Source: Caprella mutica
Lineage: Eukaryota > Arthropoda > Malacostraca > Amphipoda > Caprellidae
Assembly: GCA_947561585.1 (NCBI GenBank)
Contig: CANNZV010004630.1
Span: 24-64,023, forward strand
Direction of reading: 5' to 3'
DNA length: 64,000 nucleotides
Notes under the pieces: generated by a model
The model's input: the letters and a program-made list of their open reading frames with translations, nothing else
Databases searched by the model: none
Told to the model about the DNA's origin: nothing
In this document: positions 47,080 to 57,430 of the stretch, piece after piece
Position numbering within the stretch: position 1 is the first letter of the stretch
Layout of the letters: each line of letters starts with the position of its first letter
Made by a program: the position numbers and the translations under genes

Positions 47080-47164
47080 CAATGATGCTAACAAAATGTT
47101 TCCAGGAGAGATCTTTAGAATAGGACCACAGGTAATCGAATAACGTTAGTTTGATTTTTTCGAT

Positions 47165-47173
47165 CTATTTATA
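47165..47173 (-). promoter_or_regulatory. TATA box of the small secreted gene
   Basis: Minus strand TATAAATAG, 86-94 bp before the first ATG. The match to the box of the RKRR-repeat gene supports common descent. Confidence 0.55.
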
Positions 47174-47800
47174 CAGACTATAGGAAGGTTTTTGGAGTAA
47201 TTAATTGAAAGATAAAAAGAACTGGCCTAATTGTTTAATTAATGTTGTCATTTAAACAACTTGTAAAAAATAGCTGAAGTTAACCGATGATCTCACAATC
47301 TCGATTAGAATTCATTCTTTCTGTAAAAATTTGAATAAAATTTTAGATCAAAATAAATATGATTTACTTAGACTCGTTTTCTACAATTTCTTATTTGTTA
47401 GCTTATCAAACTATTATGGGATGTTTTATAATTGTCTCAGGGTCATAATTTCGGATAACAGCTTCCATGGGTGCATGTAGAAATACTGATCTGAAGTGAA
47501 ACTCAATTGGACTATGTTCTAAACTCAATAAGAAGAACATAATCTCAACAAAAACTCGAAATCAGGCCTTTTTATTCAGATCTATGAGATGTCACTCAAA
47601 AAAAAAAATAAACTGGTATTAATAATATACTCTAATGGATTCTCTCCTCATTATCTGTTATAAATTGCAGTTCCATTTCGTTACTCATCGCAACTGAAAA
47701 TATAATCTCTAACTACAACTCTCATAATTATGAGGTAACATTTTTAATGGAGCATATTCTAGGCAAAATAACTGTTGTGTTATGTTCCGTGATAGGAAAA
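47174..47800. other. Gene-free spacer
   Basis: AT-rich sequence without a supportable feature. Confidence 0.5.
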
Positions 47801-47885
47801 TTTTTCCACGGAAAATTCGTCCTCGGAAAATTCGTTCACGGAATATTCGTCCTCTGAAAATTCGTTCACGGAAAATTCGTCCATT
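47801..47885. repeat. GGAAAATTCGTCC short-word array
   Basis: Five to six copies of a 16-17-bp word (CGGAAAATTCGTCCTCGG / CGGAAAATTCGTTCACGG). Same vocabulary as 12245 and 13390-13512. Confidence 0.8.
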
Positions 47886-47985
47886 AAACGCAAAATAATT
47901 TATTTAAATGGAACAAAATGTTATGATAAGTGTTTTGATATAAAGTAGTCGTTTAATGTATGTAGGTGATAGCGCACCTACATAC

Positions 47986-48323
47986 TGTTGAAATTTTAGT
48001 TAAATGTATTACACACTCGTTATATATTTAATGTTAACTTCCTGTTAGACTAGCTCAGCTATATTAAATTACCTATTGTTTCAATAACCATGTATTACTT
48101 TTAATGAGAAACGGACATAAGGTCTAAAGTCGATCACACTTCCGTCGAGGGTTAAATACCCTGTCTTGTAGTTTCTGAAGTCAGTCTGTCTTGAACATTA
48201 CTCAGTGAGAGATGAGTTCCACTCATCTCTCCATAGACTTCTAATTGTATAACATATTTACTCTTTAAATAAACTCTATGTCTTAACGTTGTTAACCCAC
48301 TGTTATTTAACCTAATTCTAACA
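47986..48323 (+). repeat. Copia-type 5' LTR
   Basis: 338 bp, TG..CA. It contains TTTAAATAAACTCTATGTCT near its end; the 13 bases TCTATGTCTTAAC are missing from the other LTR, between short AAC repeats. Confidence 0.95.
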
Positions 48324-48338
48324 GGTTATGGGCCCAGT
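48324..48338 (+). other. Copia primer-binding site (initiator tRNA-Met type)
   Basis: GGTTATGGGCCCAGT follows the LTR directly. This is the internal (anticodon-arm) initiator-Met tRNA primer site characteristic of copia-group elements. Confidence 0.88.
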
Positions 48339-48626
48339 GAACGATAAGAGTTTATAAATCAAATTATGTTTAAACAAATTAGAAGTTTATAATAGTAATA
48401 AAAACGAAGTGCTGTGAAAAAAGTGTTAACCTATATGAAACATATCACTCAAAACGCTTGCGTAAGCATATCGTGTTCACGCGCTAATGAGGTCAATTAT
48501 AATGATTGCTCTAGCGAAAAATGCACTTGTGTTATAATATAATGATTTAGTATTTTTGCGGAAGAGGTGTCAAGAGAGGTCACAAATTACCTTTAAATCT
48601 GTGACCTTATCCTTTGGTAAACAGTC

Positions 48627-49555
48627 TTTCAACAAAAGGTTCTTGCGAACTAAGACTTGTGTTACTGTTCCAATTAAATATTAATAATTATATTCAGTGA
48701 AGTTATTCTTATGAATTAGAATAATTTTAAAACATCAAACTCAGTTAAACAGTAAATCAATTTAACTGCTGTGGTTGTTTATGTTTGTTAAAGTATTGAA
48801 TGATAATAAATACTTTCAACAAAAGGCTCTTGCGAACTAAGACTTCTGTTGTTGTTCCAATTGAATATTAATAATTATATTCAGTGCAGTTATTCTTATG
48901 AATTAGAATAATGTTAAAACATCAATTCAGTTAAACAGTAAATCAATTTAACTGCTTTGGTTGTTTATGTTTGTTAAAGTATTGAATGATAATAAATACT
49001 TTCAACAAAAGGCTCTTGCGAACTAAGACTTCTGTTGTTGTTCCAATTGAATATTAATAATTATATTCAGTGCAGTTATTCTTATGAATTAGAATAATGT
49101 TAAAACATCAATTCAGTTAAACAGTAAATCAATTTAACTGCTTTGGTTGTTTATGTTTGTTAAAGTATTGAATGATAGTAAATACTTTCAACAAAAGGCT
49201 CTTGCGAACTAAGACTTCTGTTGTTGTTTCAATTGAATATTAATAATTATATTCAGTTATTCTTATGAATTAGAATAATGTTAAAACATCAATTCAGTTA
49301 AACAGTAAATCAATTTAACTGCTTTGGTTGTTTATGTTTGTTAAAGTATTGAATGATAGTAAATACTTTCAACAAAAGGTTCTTGCGAACTAATACTTGT
49401 GTTGCTGTTCCACTTGAATATTAGTAATTATATTCAGTGAAGTTATTCTTATGAATTAGAATAATTTTAAAACATCAATTCAGTCAAACAGTAAATCAAT
49501 TTAACTGGTTTGGTTGTTTATGTTTGTTAAGTATTGAAAGATAATAAATACTTTG
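48627..49555 (+). repeat. Five tandem copies of about 186 bp in the element leader
   Basis: Copies begin at TTTCAACAAAAGG (48627, 48814, 49000, 49186, 49367), with spacing 187, 186, 186, 181. Each contains TTCTTATGAATTAGAATAAT, CAGTAAATCAATTTAACTGC and GGTTGTTTATGTTTGTTAAA. The first and last copies are the most divergent. The last ends directly before the gag start codon. Confidence 0.95.
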
Positions 49556-49560
49556 AAAAC

Positions 49561-50007
49561 ATGACTTCAAATAAGTTACCGGGGATTGTTCCCCTAGACG
49601 GAAACAGACATCAACAGGGCGATAACTCCAGCAGCAGTGGTTACGGTTCAGGGGGCTATGGGGGAAACAGCTACTCATCCCAGAGCTACCCCAATCTGGA
49701 TACACCCAGCAAGGAGGAGGATACGGCACTTGGAACAGTGGGGGGTACTATGGACAGCAGCAGAATTACTATGCACAGCAGCAACAGACACCGCCAACCC
49801 AAATCTCTTACGGCAACTGAGGACAACAGGCACCGGGCGGTTGGAGTGCCGCAACCACTGGACAAGCTGCCGGTACTTGGAGTGGCTATGGACAACAAAC
49901 CGGACAAACGCCCCAGCAAAGCTGAAGCAACTCCACGCAGGGTGGTGGCTATGGGAACTACAACTACAAGAAGTAAAATAAGTAAAGACTTGTTTGTTTG
50001 TAAATAG
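49561..50007 (+). pseudogene. Gag leader fused to hnRNP-like C-terminal tail
   Basis: ATG at 49561 opens MTSNKLPGIVPLDG, which looks like a copia Gag N-terminus. After about 14 codons it runs in frame into HQQGDNSSSSGYGSGGYGG and NSYSSQSY. At about 49690 one base seems lost; in the next frame the text continues as GYTQQGGGYGTWNSGGYYG, QQQNYYAQQQQTPPTQISYG, GWSAATTGQAAGTWSGYG and GGGYGNYNYKK, then a stop at about 49976. In that frame two codons where Trp is expected (after SYGN and after PQQS) are TGA. The Gly/Tyr/Gln/Trp-rich composition is that of the prion-like tail of insect hnRNP A/B-type RNA-binding proteins; I do not name the parent gene. The 447-bp open frame itself follows the gag frame past the shift and its last two thirds are probably meaningless. 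Confidence 0.7.
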
Positions 50008-51200
50008 CTACACAAGAAAGTGGTAGTGTTAAGTTGCTAAAATGACTTAGTTTAACTGACATTTAACTTACGCCATATTGTAGTTCTATTCACAGTAAAT
50101 AAATAACCTGATGTTAGTCTAGTGGCAGGTTTAGTTAACTTTCGCCTCTACGGTTCTTGCACCGGTGTACAACTTGCTTCATCATTTGTGAAGTGAATTC
50201 TCAAATTAATTGAAATTAGTCTTTTGGATAGTAGTTAGATAGAATTTTTATTGCTTTTTAATGATCAGCAGATTAATCTTTGAATCGTAACAAAAACTAC
50301 CGACACAGCATTTAATTATTATTTTAATTGATGACTCAGCATGTTTACTTAATAGAAGTACGCGGTCTATTAGGTGAGCATATGAATTGAATACAGATGA
50401 ATTGATATTCATACTGTGAATATTTGTGAATATTTAGAAGTGAATATTTAGAAATAAATAATTTTTCATTTTGAAATACTAATTAGATTTTGATGATTAG
50501 AAAATTTTAGAGTCAAAATAAATTAGGAATTTGCAGGAATGAAATATTTTTAAATTAATATACATAAATGAAATGGTTATATTTATAACTAATTTGCAGT
50601 AAAATATTAAACGAACTTTCAATTTTTCTGAAGAAAGAATTTAATAGTAAATTTTATTCAATAAAATAATTAAAAAATAGAAATTCTATTTTTTAACGGA
50701 AGGATGTTAATTTTAATTGCATGATTATTAATCAATGTTAATTTTTACAAGTTAAATTGAAATAAAATAAGCAAGAATGTCACAATATGTTAAGTTCAGT
50801 TTTGATGTGTATTCATACTATTTTTTATGTTATATGTAAGTTTGAAATATTTTATATACATAGTATATTTTCTTTTTGGATTTCTGAAGACTCTATTTTA
50901 TATCGACATTCAGAAATAAAAAGAGGGGAAGAAAGGAATTATTTGAAATAGAATTAAACCATTTATAAATGTTTAAAATTCTTGCAGTTATAGGTTTGAT
51001 TTTTATGATTGTTCAATTTGAATTTCAGAATTTTTCAATTTGAGTTTTAATGTTTTGAATTTTAGGATTGATTAAAATGAGATTTATGTCTTTAAATTTA
51101 GAATAATTCATTTCCTATGTAAATTGTTGTCATTGTTTTTTTTTAATGGATCGTCTGACATATTAAACACTAAGAACGGCTTGAAAAATATTTTTTTTTT
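50008..51200 (+). other. Probable 3' UTR of the captured host mRNA
   Basis: AT-rich noncoding sequence after the host stop codon, with several AATAAA-like words, no copia similarity and no poly(A) tract at its end. It stops near 51200, where pol sequence resumes after a T-run (51191-51203). Confidence 0.55.
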
Positions 51201-51209
51201 TTTGTAAGT

Positions 51210-51299
51210 GAAACTATGCTTGCTGACATATTCTCTAAATCGTTGACTATTGATAGATTTACCAAATTTGTTAAATTAATAGGTATGAAAAATATATAA
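51210..51299 (+). pseudogene. Copia pol C-terminal remnant
   Basis: 30 codons: ETMLADIFSKSLTIDRFTKF then VKLIGMKNI and a stop, the usual end of copia RNase H (ADIFTKSL..F..L..LGM). The rest of pol (protease, integrase, reverse transcriptase) is missing. Confidence 0.85.
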
Positions 51300-51307
51300 T
51301 GTCGTGT

Positions 51308-51316
51308 GAGGAGGAG
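51308..51316 (+). other. Copia polypurine tract
   Basis: GAGGAGGAG directly before the 3' LTR. Confidence 0.85.
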
Positions 51317-51641
51317 TGTTGAAATTTTAGTTAAATGTATTACACACTCGTTATATATTTAATGTTAACTTCCTGTTAGACTAGCTCAGCTATATTAAAT
51401 TACCTATTGTTTCAATAACCATGTATTACTTTTAATGAGAAACGGACATAAGGTCTAAAGTCGATCACACTTCCGTCGAGGGTTAAATACCCTGTCTTGT
51501 AGTTTCTGAAGTCAGTCTGTCTTGAACATTACTCAGTGAGAGATGAGTTCCACTCATCTCTCCATAGACTTCTAATTGTATAACATATTTACTCTTTAAA
51601 TAAACGTTGTTAACCCACTGTTATTTAACCTAATTCTAACA
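51317..51641 (+). repeat. Copia-type 3' LTR
   Basis: 325 bp; identical by eye to the 5' LTR apart from a 13-bp deletion. Confidence 0.95.
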
Positions 51642-51835
51642 CATACCTATAGTTCATGTACTTTGTTGTATTCTCTTCTCATGATTGTTTAATGGAACAT
51701 TGAGATTTATAGATATATAATGATAATTCTTTATTTCATAAAACAAGATTACATAGCAAAAATGTAAAAACAAAACTAATTATTCCACTAACATAGGTAT
51801 TTTACAGTTATATATGTTAGTGTCAGTACCTAAAA

Positions 51836-52450
51836 ATATTCATAATCTTCTAAAGCCCATCATAAACTTCTAAAGTCACATCAAAATCTTCTAAAGCCTC
51901 ATCATAATCTTCTAAAGTCACATTTTAATCCTCTAAAGTCCTATCATAATCTTCCAAAGCCTCATCATAATCTTCTAAAACCCCATCATAATCTTCTAAA
52001 GCCCCATAATAATCTTCTAAAGCCCCGTCATAATCTTCTAAAGCCCCATCATAATCTTCTAAAGCCCCGTCATAATCTTCTAAAGCCCCGTCATAATCTT
52101 CTAAAGCCCCATCATAATCTTCTAAAGCCCCATCATAATCTTCTAAAGCCCCGTCATAATCTTCTAAAGCACCATAATAATCTTCTAAAGCCCCGTCATA
52201 ATCTTCTGAAGCCCCATCATAATCTTCTAAAGCCCAATCATAATCTTCTAATGCCCCGTCATAATCTTCTAAAGCCCCGTCATAATCTTCTAAAGCCCAA
52301 TCATAATCTTCTAAAGCCCAATCATAATTTTCTAAAGCCCCGTCATAATCTTCTAAAGCCCAATCATAATCTTCTAAAGCCCCATCATAATCTTCTAAAG
52401 CCCCGTCATAATATTCTAAAGCCCAATCATAATCTTCTAAAGTCCAATCA
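51836..52450. repeat. 21-bp minisatellite, about 28 copies
   Basis: Unit ATAATCTTCTAAAGCCCCAT plus C, with variants CCGTC, CCAATC and TCACAT. Since 21 is a multiple of 3, an open frame (PNHNLLK repeats) arises by chance. Its right edge runs into the mariner relic. Confidence 0.95.
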
Positions 52451-52741
52451 GAATTTTTCTCTCTGGGTAACAGATCGAGTATATATCCACAGTGAGCATT
52501 TTCTCATCCGAAAAGAAGATCTCTCCAGCCTTCGTGCCATCTTTCATTGCATTCAAAAGAATCTTTGATCTGTCCAGCCTCTTCTGTTTCTGCAAGTGCG
52601 TGAGCTGTTGCATGTTGGTTACTTTGAAGGGGGACAACTTGAGGTCTACTTTGACGATGGTTCTCACATTTTTTTCGTCGATATCCATACTCTTAGCCAT
52701 CTTTCTGCTTCGCTTGGGGTTCTTCCTTATCCGCTCCCTAT
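52437..52741 (-). pseudogene. Mariner-type transposase fragment
   Basis: Minus-strand frame with RERIRKNPKRSRKMAKSMDI (helix-turn-helix end), VRTIVKVDLKLSPFK, QQLTHLQKQKRLDRSKILL and FFSDEKMLTVD. These are the order and motifs of the middle of mariner/Tc1-group transposases, including the Asp of the DEK motif. The 5' part, and everything after DEKMLTVD, is missing; the end is cut by the 21-bp minisatellite. Confidence 0.85.
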
Positions 52742-52754
52742 AATGGCTATATTT

Positions 52755-53690
52755 TAACGTGACCGGACAATTGCCACCCGGAGAACTGCCACCCGGAAAA
52801 TTATTATTTTTCCGGGTGGAAAATCAATTTTGAGATAAGAGGTGTACAATTCTCTTATCTAAATTATAAGATAGTGATAAATATGCATAGTTTTTTATGT
52901 GAGTAATTATTATTCTTTTACATTTTAAGATTCGAATTTCTTCATTCATCATTTATTGTTATTTTATAAAATTAATTATTCCAATTGGTGGTATAATAAT
53001 TACATTTCTTATATGATTTATATCTATTCTATTATGTGACAACCTACAGTAATTGAAATCAGTCGATCAAATTATGTACATACAGTATTTTAAATATTTT
53101 AAACTCTTTTTACAATTTTCATTATTAATTTTCAAACTTTTCTTTCCGTTCTAGTGACGGTTATATTCTATGACACCTGTTATTAGTATTTCACTGTAAA
53201 AATATGTTTAATTAACGGTATCAATATACAACATTATTGATTCTTGATCAATTGTTGATAAAAGCCTTTATTATCTCACCCTGTAAATTTCTATATATAT
53301 TATTAATTGGTAATGGACAAACAATAGGTATTTCTATTACTACTTAATTTCCAAGTGAAGAATTAGAGTTGTAACAATATGCTTTCATAATCATAGATCC
53401 TAAAAATATTATAAATGGAGGCACTATTGATTCGTTTTATACCACCGGTATATAGAATTCGATACCACTCATTTTCTTCTCGTCTATGATGCTCTTAATA
53501 TCTATGACTTAAAAAGTATATTGTATTTATACTCCAATAATATAAGAGTGGCAATTGCCCGGAGTTAAAATTGGCCTGGTAGCAATTAATTGTCTGGGTG
53601 GCAATTGTCCAAGTGGCAATTGTCTGGTGGCAATTGTCCGGGTGGCAATTGTCTGATGGCAGATGTCTTGGTGGTTACAGGTACATATTT
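52755..53690 (-). mobile_element. Composite element with terminal short-word arrays, copy 3
   Basis: Inverse of 36434-37290 over almost its full length. It starts with GGACAATTGCCACCC and CCACCCGGAAAATTATTATT words (52762-52825). The conserved body follows (gttctagtgacggttat, acacctgttattagtattt, aacaataggtatttctatta), then the ATATGC module (53370-53530). It ends in about seven GTGGCAATTGTCC words (53540-53670). Confidence 0.78.
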
Positions 53691-53769
53691 GAAATATACA
53701 TATATAGATTTGGGAAAAATTCTTTCATTATCCACTTCTTGCTTTCCAATAATTGTCTCTTATTACTTT

Positions 53770-54215
53770 CGCAGAATGCGGGAAGGTCATATTTTAGCCG
53801 TGATATATTTATTTATCATCTTGTTATTCGCTTAAACTGAAAAAGTGTTCAACCAAATTGCCTGAAATTTGGTGAAACGATTGGTCTATGTCCAGTGACC
53901 TGCTGGTAGAATTTTGGGAGTGACCCGGTCAAATGTCAAGGTTATGATCTTTTATAACTCACCAAACTGTCTGAAATTTGATGGGACGATTGGACAATGT
54001 CCACGAACCATCTGGTAGAATTTTGGGAGCGATTTGGTCAAAGGTCAAGGCCAAGGTCATTTATAACTCAAAAACTCTAAAAGTAATGAACCATATTGCA
54101 TGAAACTTGGTGAGTCGATTGGTCACAATCCAGTCACCAGTTTATCAGATTTTGGTAGGAAACGGATAAGCGGCGGCGAAGGTAAGCGCTTTACCGAGTG
54201 CACGTAATCTAGTTA
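53770..54215. repeat. Three-unit CAAATTGCCTGAAATTTGG repeat
   Basis: Three imperfect units of about 120 bp. Each has ACCAAATTGCCTGAAATTTG-like text, then ACGATTGG, a short spacer, and TTTTGGGAGNGA..GGTCAA, followed by CAAGGTCATTTATAACTC. It ends ACCGAGTGCACGTAATCTAG. Single-unit relatives flank 14640-16262 as an inverted pair. Confidence 0.75.
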
Positions 54216-55314
54216 TTTTTAATTTTGGAAAGAGTCATGAATTCCAAATTCATAGTTCTCGTTTCTGCTTTAAAATACAAATAACTTCCCCCTAGTAATC
54301 GTGGATTACCTGTTATTTTTAACTTCAAAGATAGGTTGAAGAAAATTGAAACAGTTAACGTACTGCATACAGAAAAAAGAAGATAATTTCTAATAACAAA
54401 AAAGCAAATAATCACATGTAATAAAAAATGATTACTATTTACAGTTGACTGTGGAAATGCTCAACACTTTTCATGTTATTGTAATTATGACAGATAATTA
54501 TTATAATGACTCGGCTTATAAGTGCAAGCAAATATATGTGGAAATGAGTACTAGGCAGCTGAAAATAACAATAGGTCATTATAAAGGATTGATTACCTAT
54601 CTATGATGGTATCATTTGAACCAATTTTGATATAACCATTAATTTTTTAGTTAGTTGTTTATTCGCATCTTTTAAACTTATTCTTATAATTAAACATAAG
54701 CAATCTTGTTCTTTTTATTACTACTATGTATATTATAATAAAGTTACAATAAAATAGTCTCTTTAAGTTCTAAATAACACACAAATAACTGTCAAAAATG
54801 GCTATACTATAATTTCAAAAATGTAAATATATTTCTGTGAAATAATCGTTTAATAGCTTGTTCATTGTCACTGCTGTTCTCAAACTGACCTCCATTGAAT
54901 AGATTTATTGTTATTCAACCTCTAGCTGTATCGATTAGTACCTACGATACGTTTCACTTCCAATTTTTCTAATCAGAAAAATTAAGTAGGTATTGATTGT
55001 TAATTTTAATACCTCTGATTATAATCAATGTATAACCAGATAGTTAGCAGACTAATAAAATATATGTTAAACCTTATAATTTAAAGTAGACCTTATTTTT
55101 AAAGTTGTTCAAATATATAATTTATGGGATTGGTATAAATGGTAGTCTGCAACCCATTTCAAATTTTAAAAAATCCTTTCCATTTAATAAAACAAAAACG
55201 AAAAATCTGGTAACGAATCGTTCGGTCACCATTTCACCCAAACTTAAAAAAAATATTATATTATCTAGATGAGGTTATTACAAGCAATTGGTTAAATTAA
55301 ACATGTCCCATCAA
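54216..55314. other. Gene-free AT-rich interval
   Basis: No supportable gene or repeat. Confidence 0.5.
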
Positions 55315-55428
55315 TTTTAGGGTAAGTTCCGTGTTATCGTACGGTTCTATATTTTCGAACACGTAAAAATCTCTATATAATAATCATTATTTAACTTTTA
55401 TTTCATTAGTATTCATGATACCAATTAG
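55315..55428. mobile_element. CACATTTTCGG-family MITE fragment
   Basis: AGGGTAAGTTCCGTGTTATC then GTACGGTTCTATATTTTCGA, an AT-rich stretch and the core ATTAGTATTCATGATACCAA. The core is split at its end by the hAT element that follows. Confidence 0.55.
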
Positions 55429-56279
55429 TAGATCCCGGACTTTTAGGATATATGAAAAAGGCATTTTAGGACTTAAAAAAAGGCATTTTATGACCGAAAG
55501 TCATTTTAGGACTTATACATACAATTTTAGGATCAATTGATAGGTATTTACTACGAATAAATTAGCATTTTGGAATATAAAATCAACATTTTTTAGTCCG
55601 TTCAATAAAAAAAAATGGTGAAAACAAATAAATAATTCATTCTTTGAAAATTCAATTAATCTTGTTTATAGAATATTTATTCAAATTTAACCTAGAAGTA
55701 TTATAAAAAAGGTTAGGTAATTGAAATTTTTGAAATGTAACTAATTCCAATATTAGATTCGAAATTTGTTTTTTCAGTTAACCCTCGTAGTAGACAACCT
55801 CAGACTAAACAAACCATATATTAGATAATTAGACCAATTAAGATATTCTGAAACTGTTGTACAGGAAAAACCACTTACAAGACAAAACACAATTTTTGTC
55901 ACCTGGCAGTTTTTCTATTTTAAATATTACTAGGTTCTATATCTCTCTTTGATTTGTTTATTATATTGATTATTTGCAATTTTTTTTCTAAAGTCTATGC
56001 TAAAAAGTTGATGTGAAAAGTTACAGAAAACTAGATACAGTGGTGACTATACTAATTCTTGAAGTAATCGAAGTAGTTTATTTATATAATAATTCAGACA
56101 GATTTTGATTGAATTATAACGTTCTATAAATTAGATAATACAACCCATCAACTTTACCAACTTACCAAAAAGCCTAAAATAGACTTTCGTCATTTTAGGA
56201 ATTTATGTTTTTTTAGAACTTTATGGCATTTTAGGATTTTGTGGCATTTATTGACTTTATGGCATTTGTCCGGGCTCTA
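55429..56279. mobile_element. Non-autonomous hAT element, 851 bp
   Basis: The ends are TAGATCCCGGAC and the inverse of TAGAGCCCGGAC. The flanks CCAATTAG (55421-55428) and CTAATTAG (56280-56287) form an 8-bp duplication with one mismatch, the hAT hallmark. The subterminal words GGCATTTTAGGA and TGGCATTTTAGG repeat several times at both ends, as in hAT transposase-binding regions. No transposase frame remains. Confidence 0.8.
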
Positions 56280-56319
56280 CTAATTAGAATAGAAGTTAAA
56301 TAATTACTATTATATTATA

Positions 56320-56600
56320 GAACTAAGGTCTACAATCATAATTCTGCAAACCACTAACCACATATAATTCGGTTCGGTATATATTTTATTATTTGCTTTC
56401 AAAGTTTTTAATACTCTGGCCGTGTGCAAAAATTGTACGAATCACTAACCTGACGCTGAAGAACTCTCTTCAGCACTCTTTGCTTTGATTTCTAATTTGA
56501 ATTTATAAACAAACAATGCGTTTTCTGCGTTTGTTAAAGATATTAATAGATTCCCAAAGTAAATAGACGTTTCTATAATAAGTTTATCCAATTATATTGT
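56320..56600. repeat. Dispersed repeat paired with 61670-61905
   Basis: Shared text in the same orientation: ATTATAGAACTAAGGTCTAC, ATAATTCTGCAAACC, AATTCGGTTCGGTATATATT, AAACAAACAATGCGTTTTC and AATAAGTTTATCCAATT. Confidence 0.7.
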
Positions 56601-56639
56601 TCTTCTACTTCTAATTTGACCCACTCCATGAATTTCTTA

Positions 56640-57110
56640 GTCTTCGTTCATCTCTCTTCATGCCATTCAATTCCCACATCTCTCCTTGCAGCTTTTCCCT
56701 CACAATCCTGCTCTTCATCGTTCTAGTTCCAACCTTGCCTCGCTCCCAAACTACTCTTCATTGCTATGATCTGTTGCCTCTGCAGCTCTTCTACCTTCTC
56801 CTCCCTCACATCCACAACACCACCGACTTTCACCACCATCACCCTATGATAACTCTTCTCTATAATTGAATACGTCATTCTTATCCCCTTCTCCAAAATT
56901 TTCTTACTCTTTATCTCATACAAATTGCACTTTCCTTCTATCTTGACTCCCAAATATTTAATCTCCCTCACTACCTTCATTTCCACATTGAACATCATGC
57001 ACTTGCTCTTCTCCACAGTAATCTCCAATCAATATTTTCCTCCCTCAAAATCCTCACAGACATTCTTGTTTCTCGACAGAAACATACCATCATCCGAAAA
57101 GAAAAATGAA
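56640..57110 (-). pseudogene. LINE reverse-transcriptase fragment
   Basis: On the minus strand FSDDGMFLSRNKNVCEDF (about 57050-57105) is the Y/FADD catalytic block of non-LTR reverse transcriptases. It is followed, after a frame break, by LEITVEKSKCMMFNVEMKV and REIKYLGVKIEG, the usual (I)NxxKSK..F and YLGV blocks. The 101-codon frame at 57028-56723 is the part after FADD. No complete domain survives. Confidence 0.8.
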
Positions 57111-57271
57111 CTTAACTTTACTCCTCATATGGAGTTGAATACTCTCATATTCAACTCCATTATAAATCATTCATGTAATCAACGCAAGAGAAAAGTACTG
57201 TACCAAGCAACCGTGAAGTGACTTAGACTGATGACAAAAGAGGGACGCATATTTAGATATAAGTAATTATT

Positions 57272-57430
57272 AAGTTTGTGACAATATGCTTTATAAATCA
57301 TGGATCTTAAAAATATCACAGTCGAAATGAAATGGTATTGAATACTATATACCGCTGGTGTAGAACCATTCAATTCTCTTTAATTCTCTCCGCCTATAAG
57401 ATTTTCGTGATCTATGATTTTGAAAGCTAA
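57272..57430. mobile_element. MITE, GTGACAATATGC family, right end lost
   Basis: Begins TTTGTGACAATATGCTTTAT, with ATACCGCTGGTGTAGAAC in the middle. It ends in gatctatgattttgaaagc without the inverse terminal word. Confidence 0.7.

Larger units (their letters stand above)
47986..51641 (+). mobile_element. Ty1/copia-type element carrying a host mRNA segment
   Basis: A 3.66-kb element with LTRs TGTTGAAATT..TTCTAACA (47986-48323 and 51317-51641) and a 5-bp target duplication CATAC (47981-47985, 51642-51646). The primer site and polypurine tract are intact. Only the first gag codons and the last 30 pol codons of a copia element remain. Between them lies about 1.6 kb of foreign sequence whose first part encodes the C-terminal low-complexity tail of an hnRNP-like protein. 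LTRs differ only by a 13-bp deletion in the right copy, so the chimeric element itself moved recently, necessarily using enzymes from another element. Confidence 0.85.

Noticed and set aside
52251..52568. 105-codon frame of PNHNLLK repeats
   Set aside because: Product of the 21-bp minisatellite; no start context, splice site or domain.
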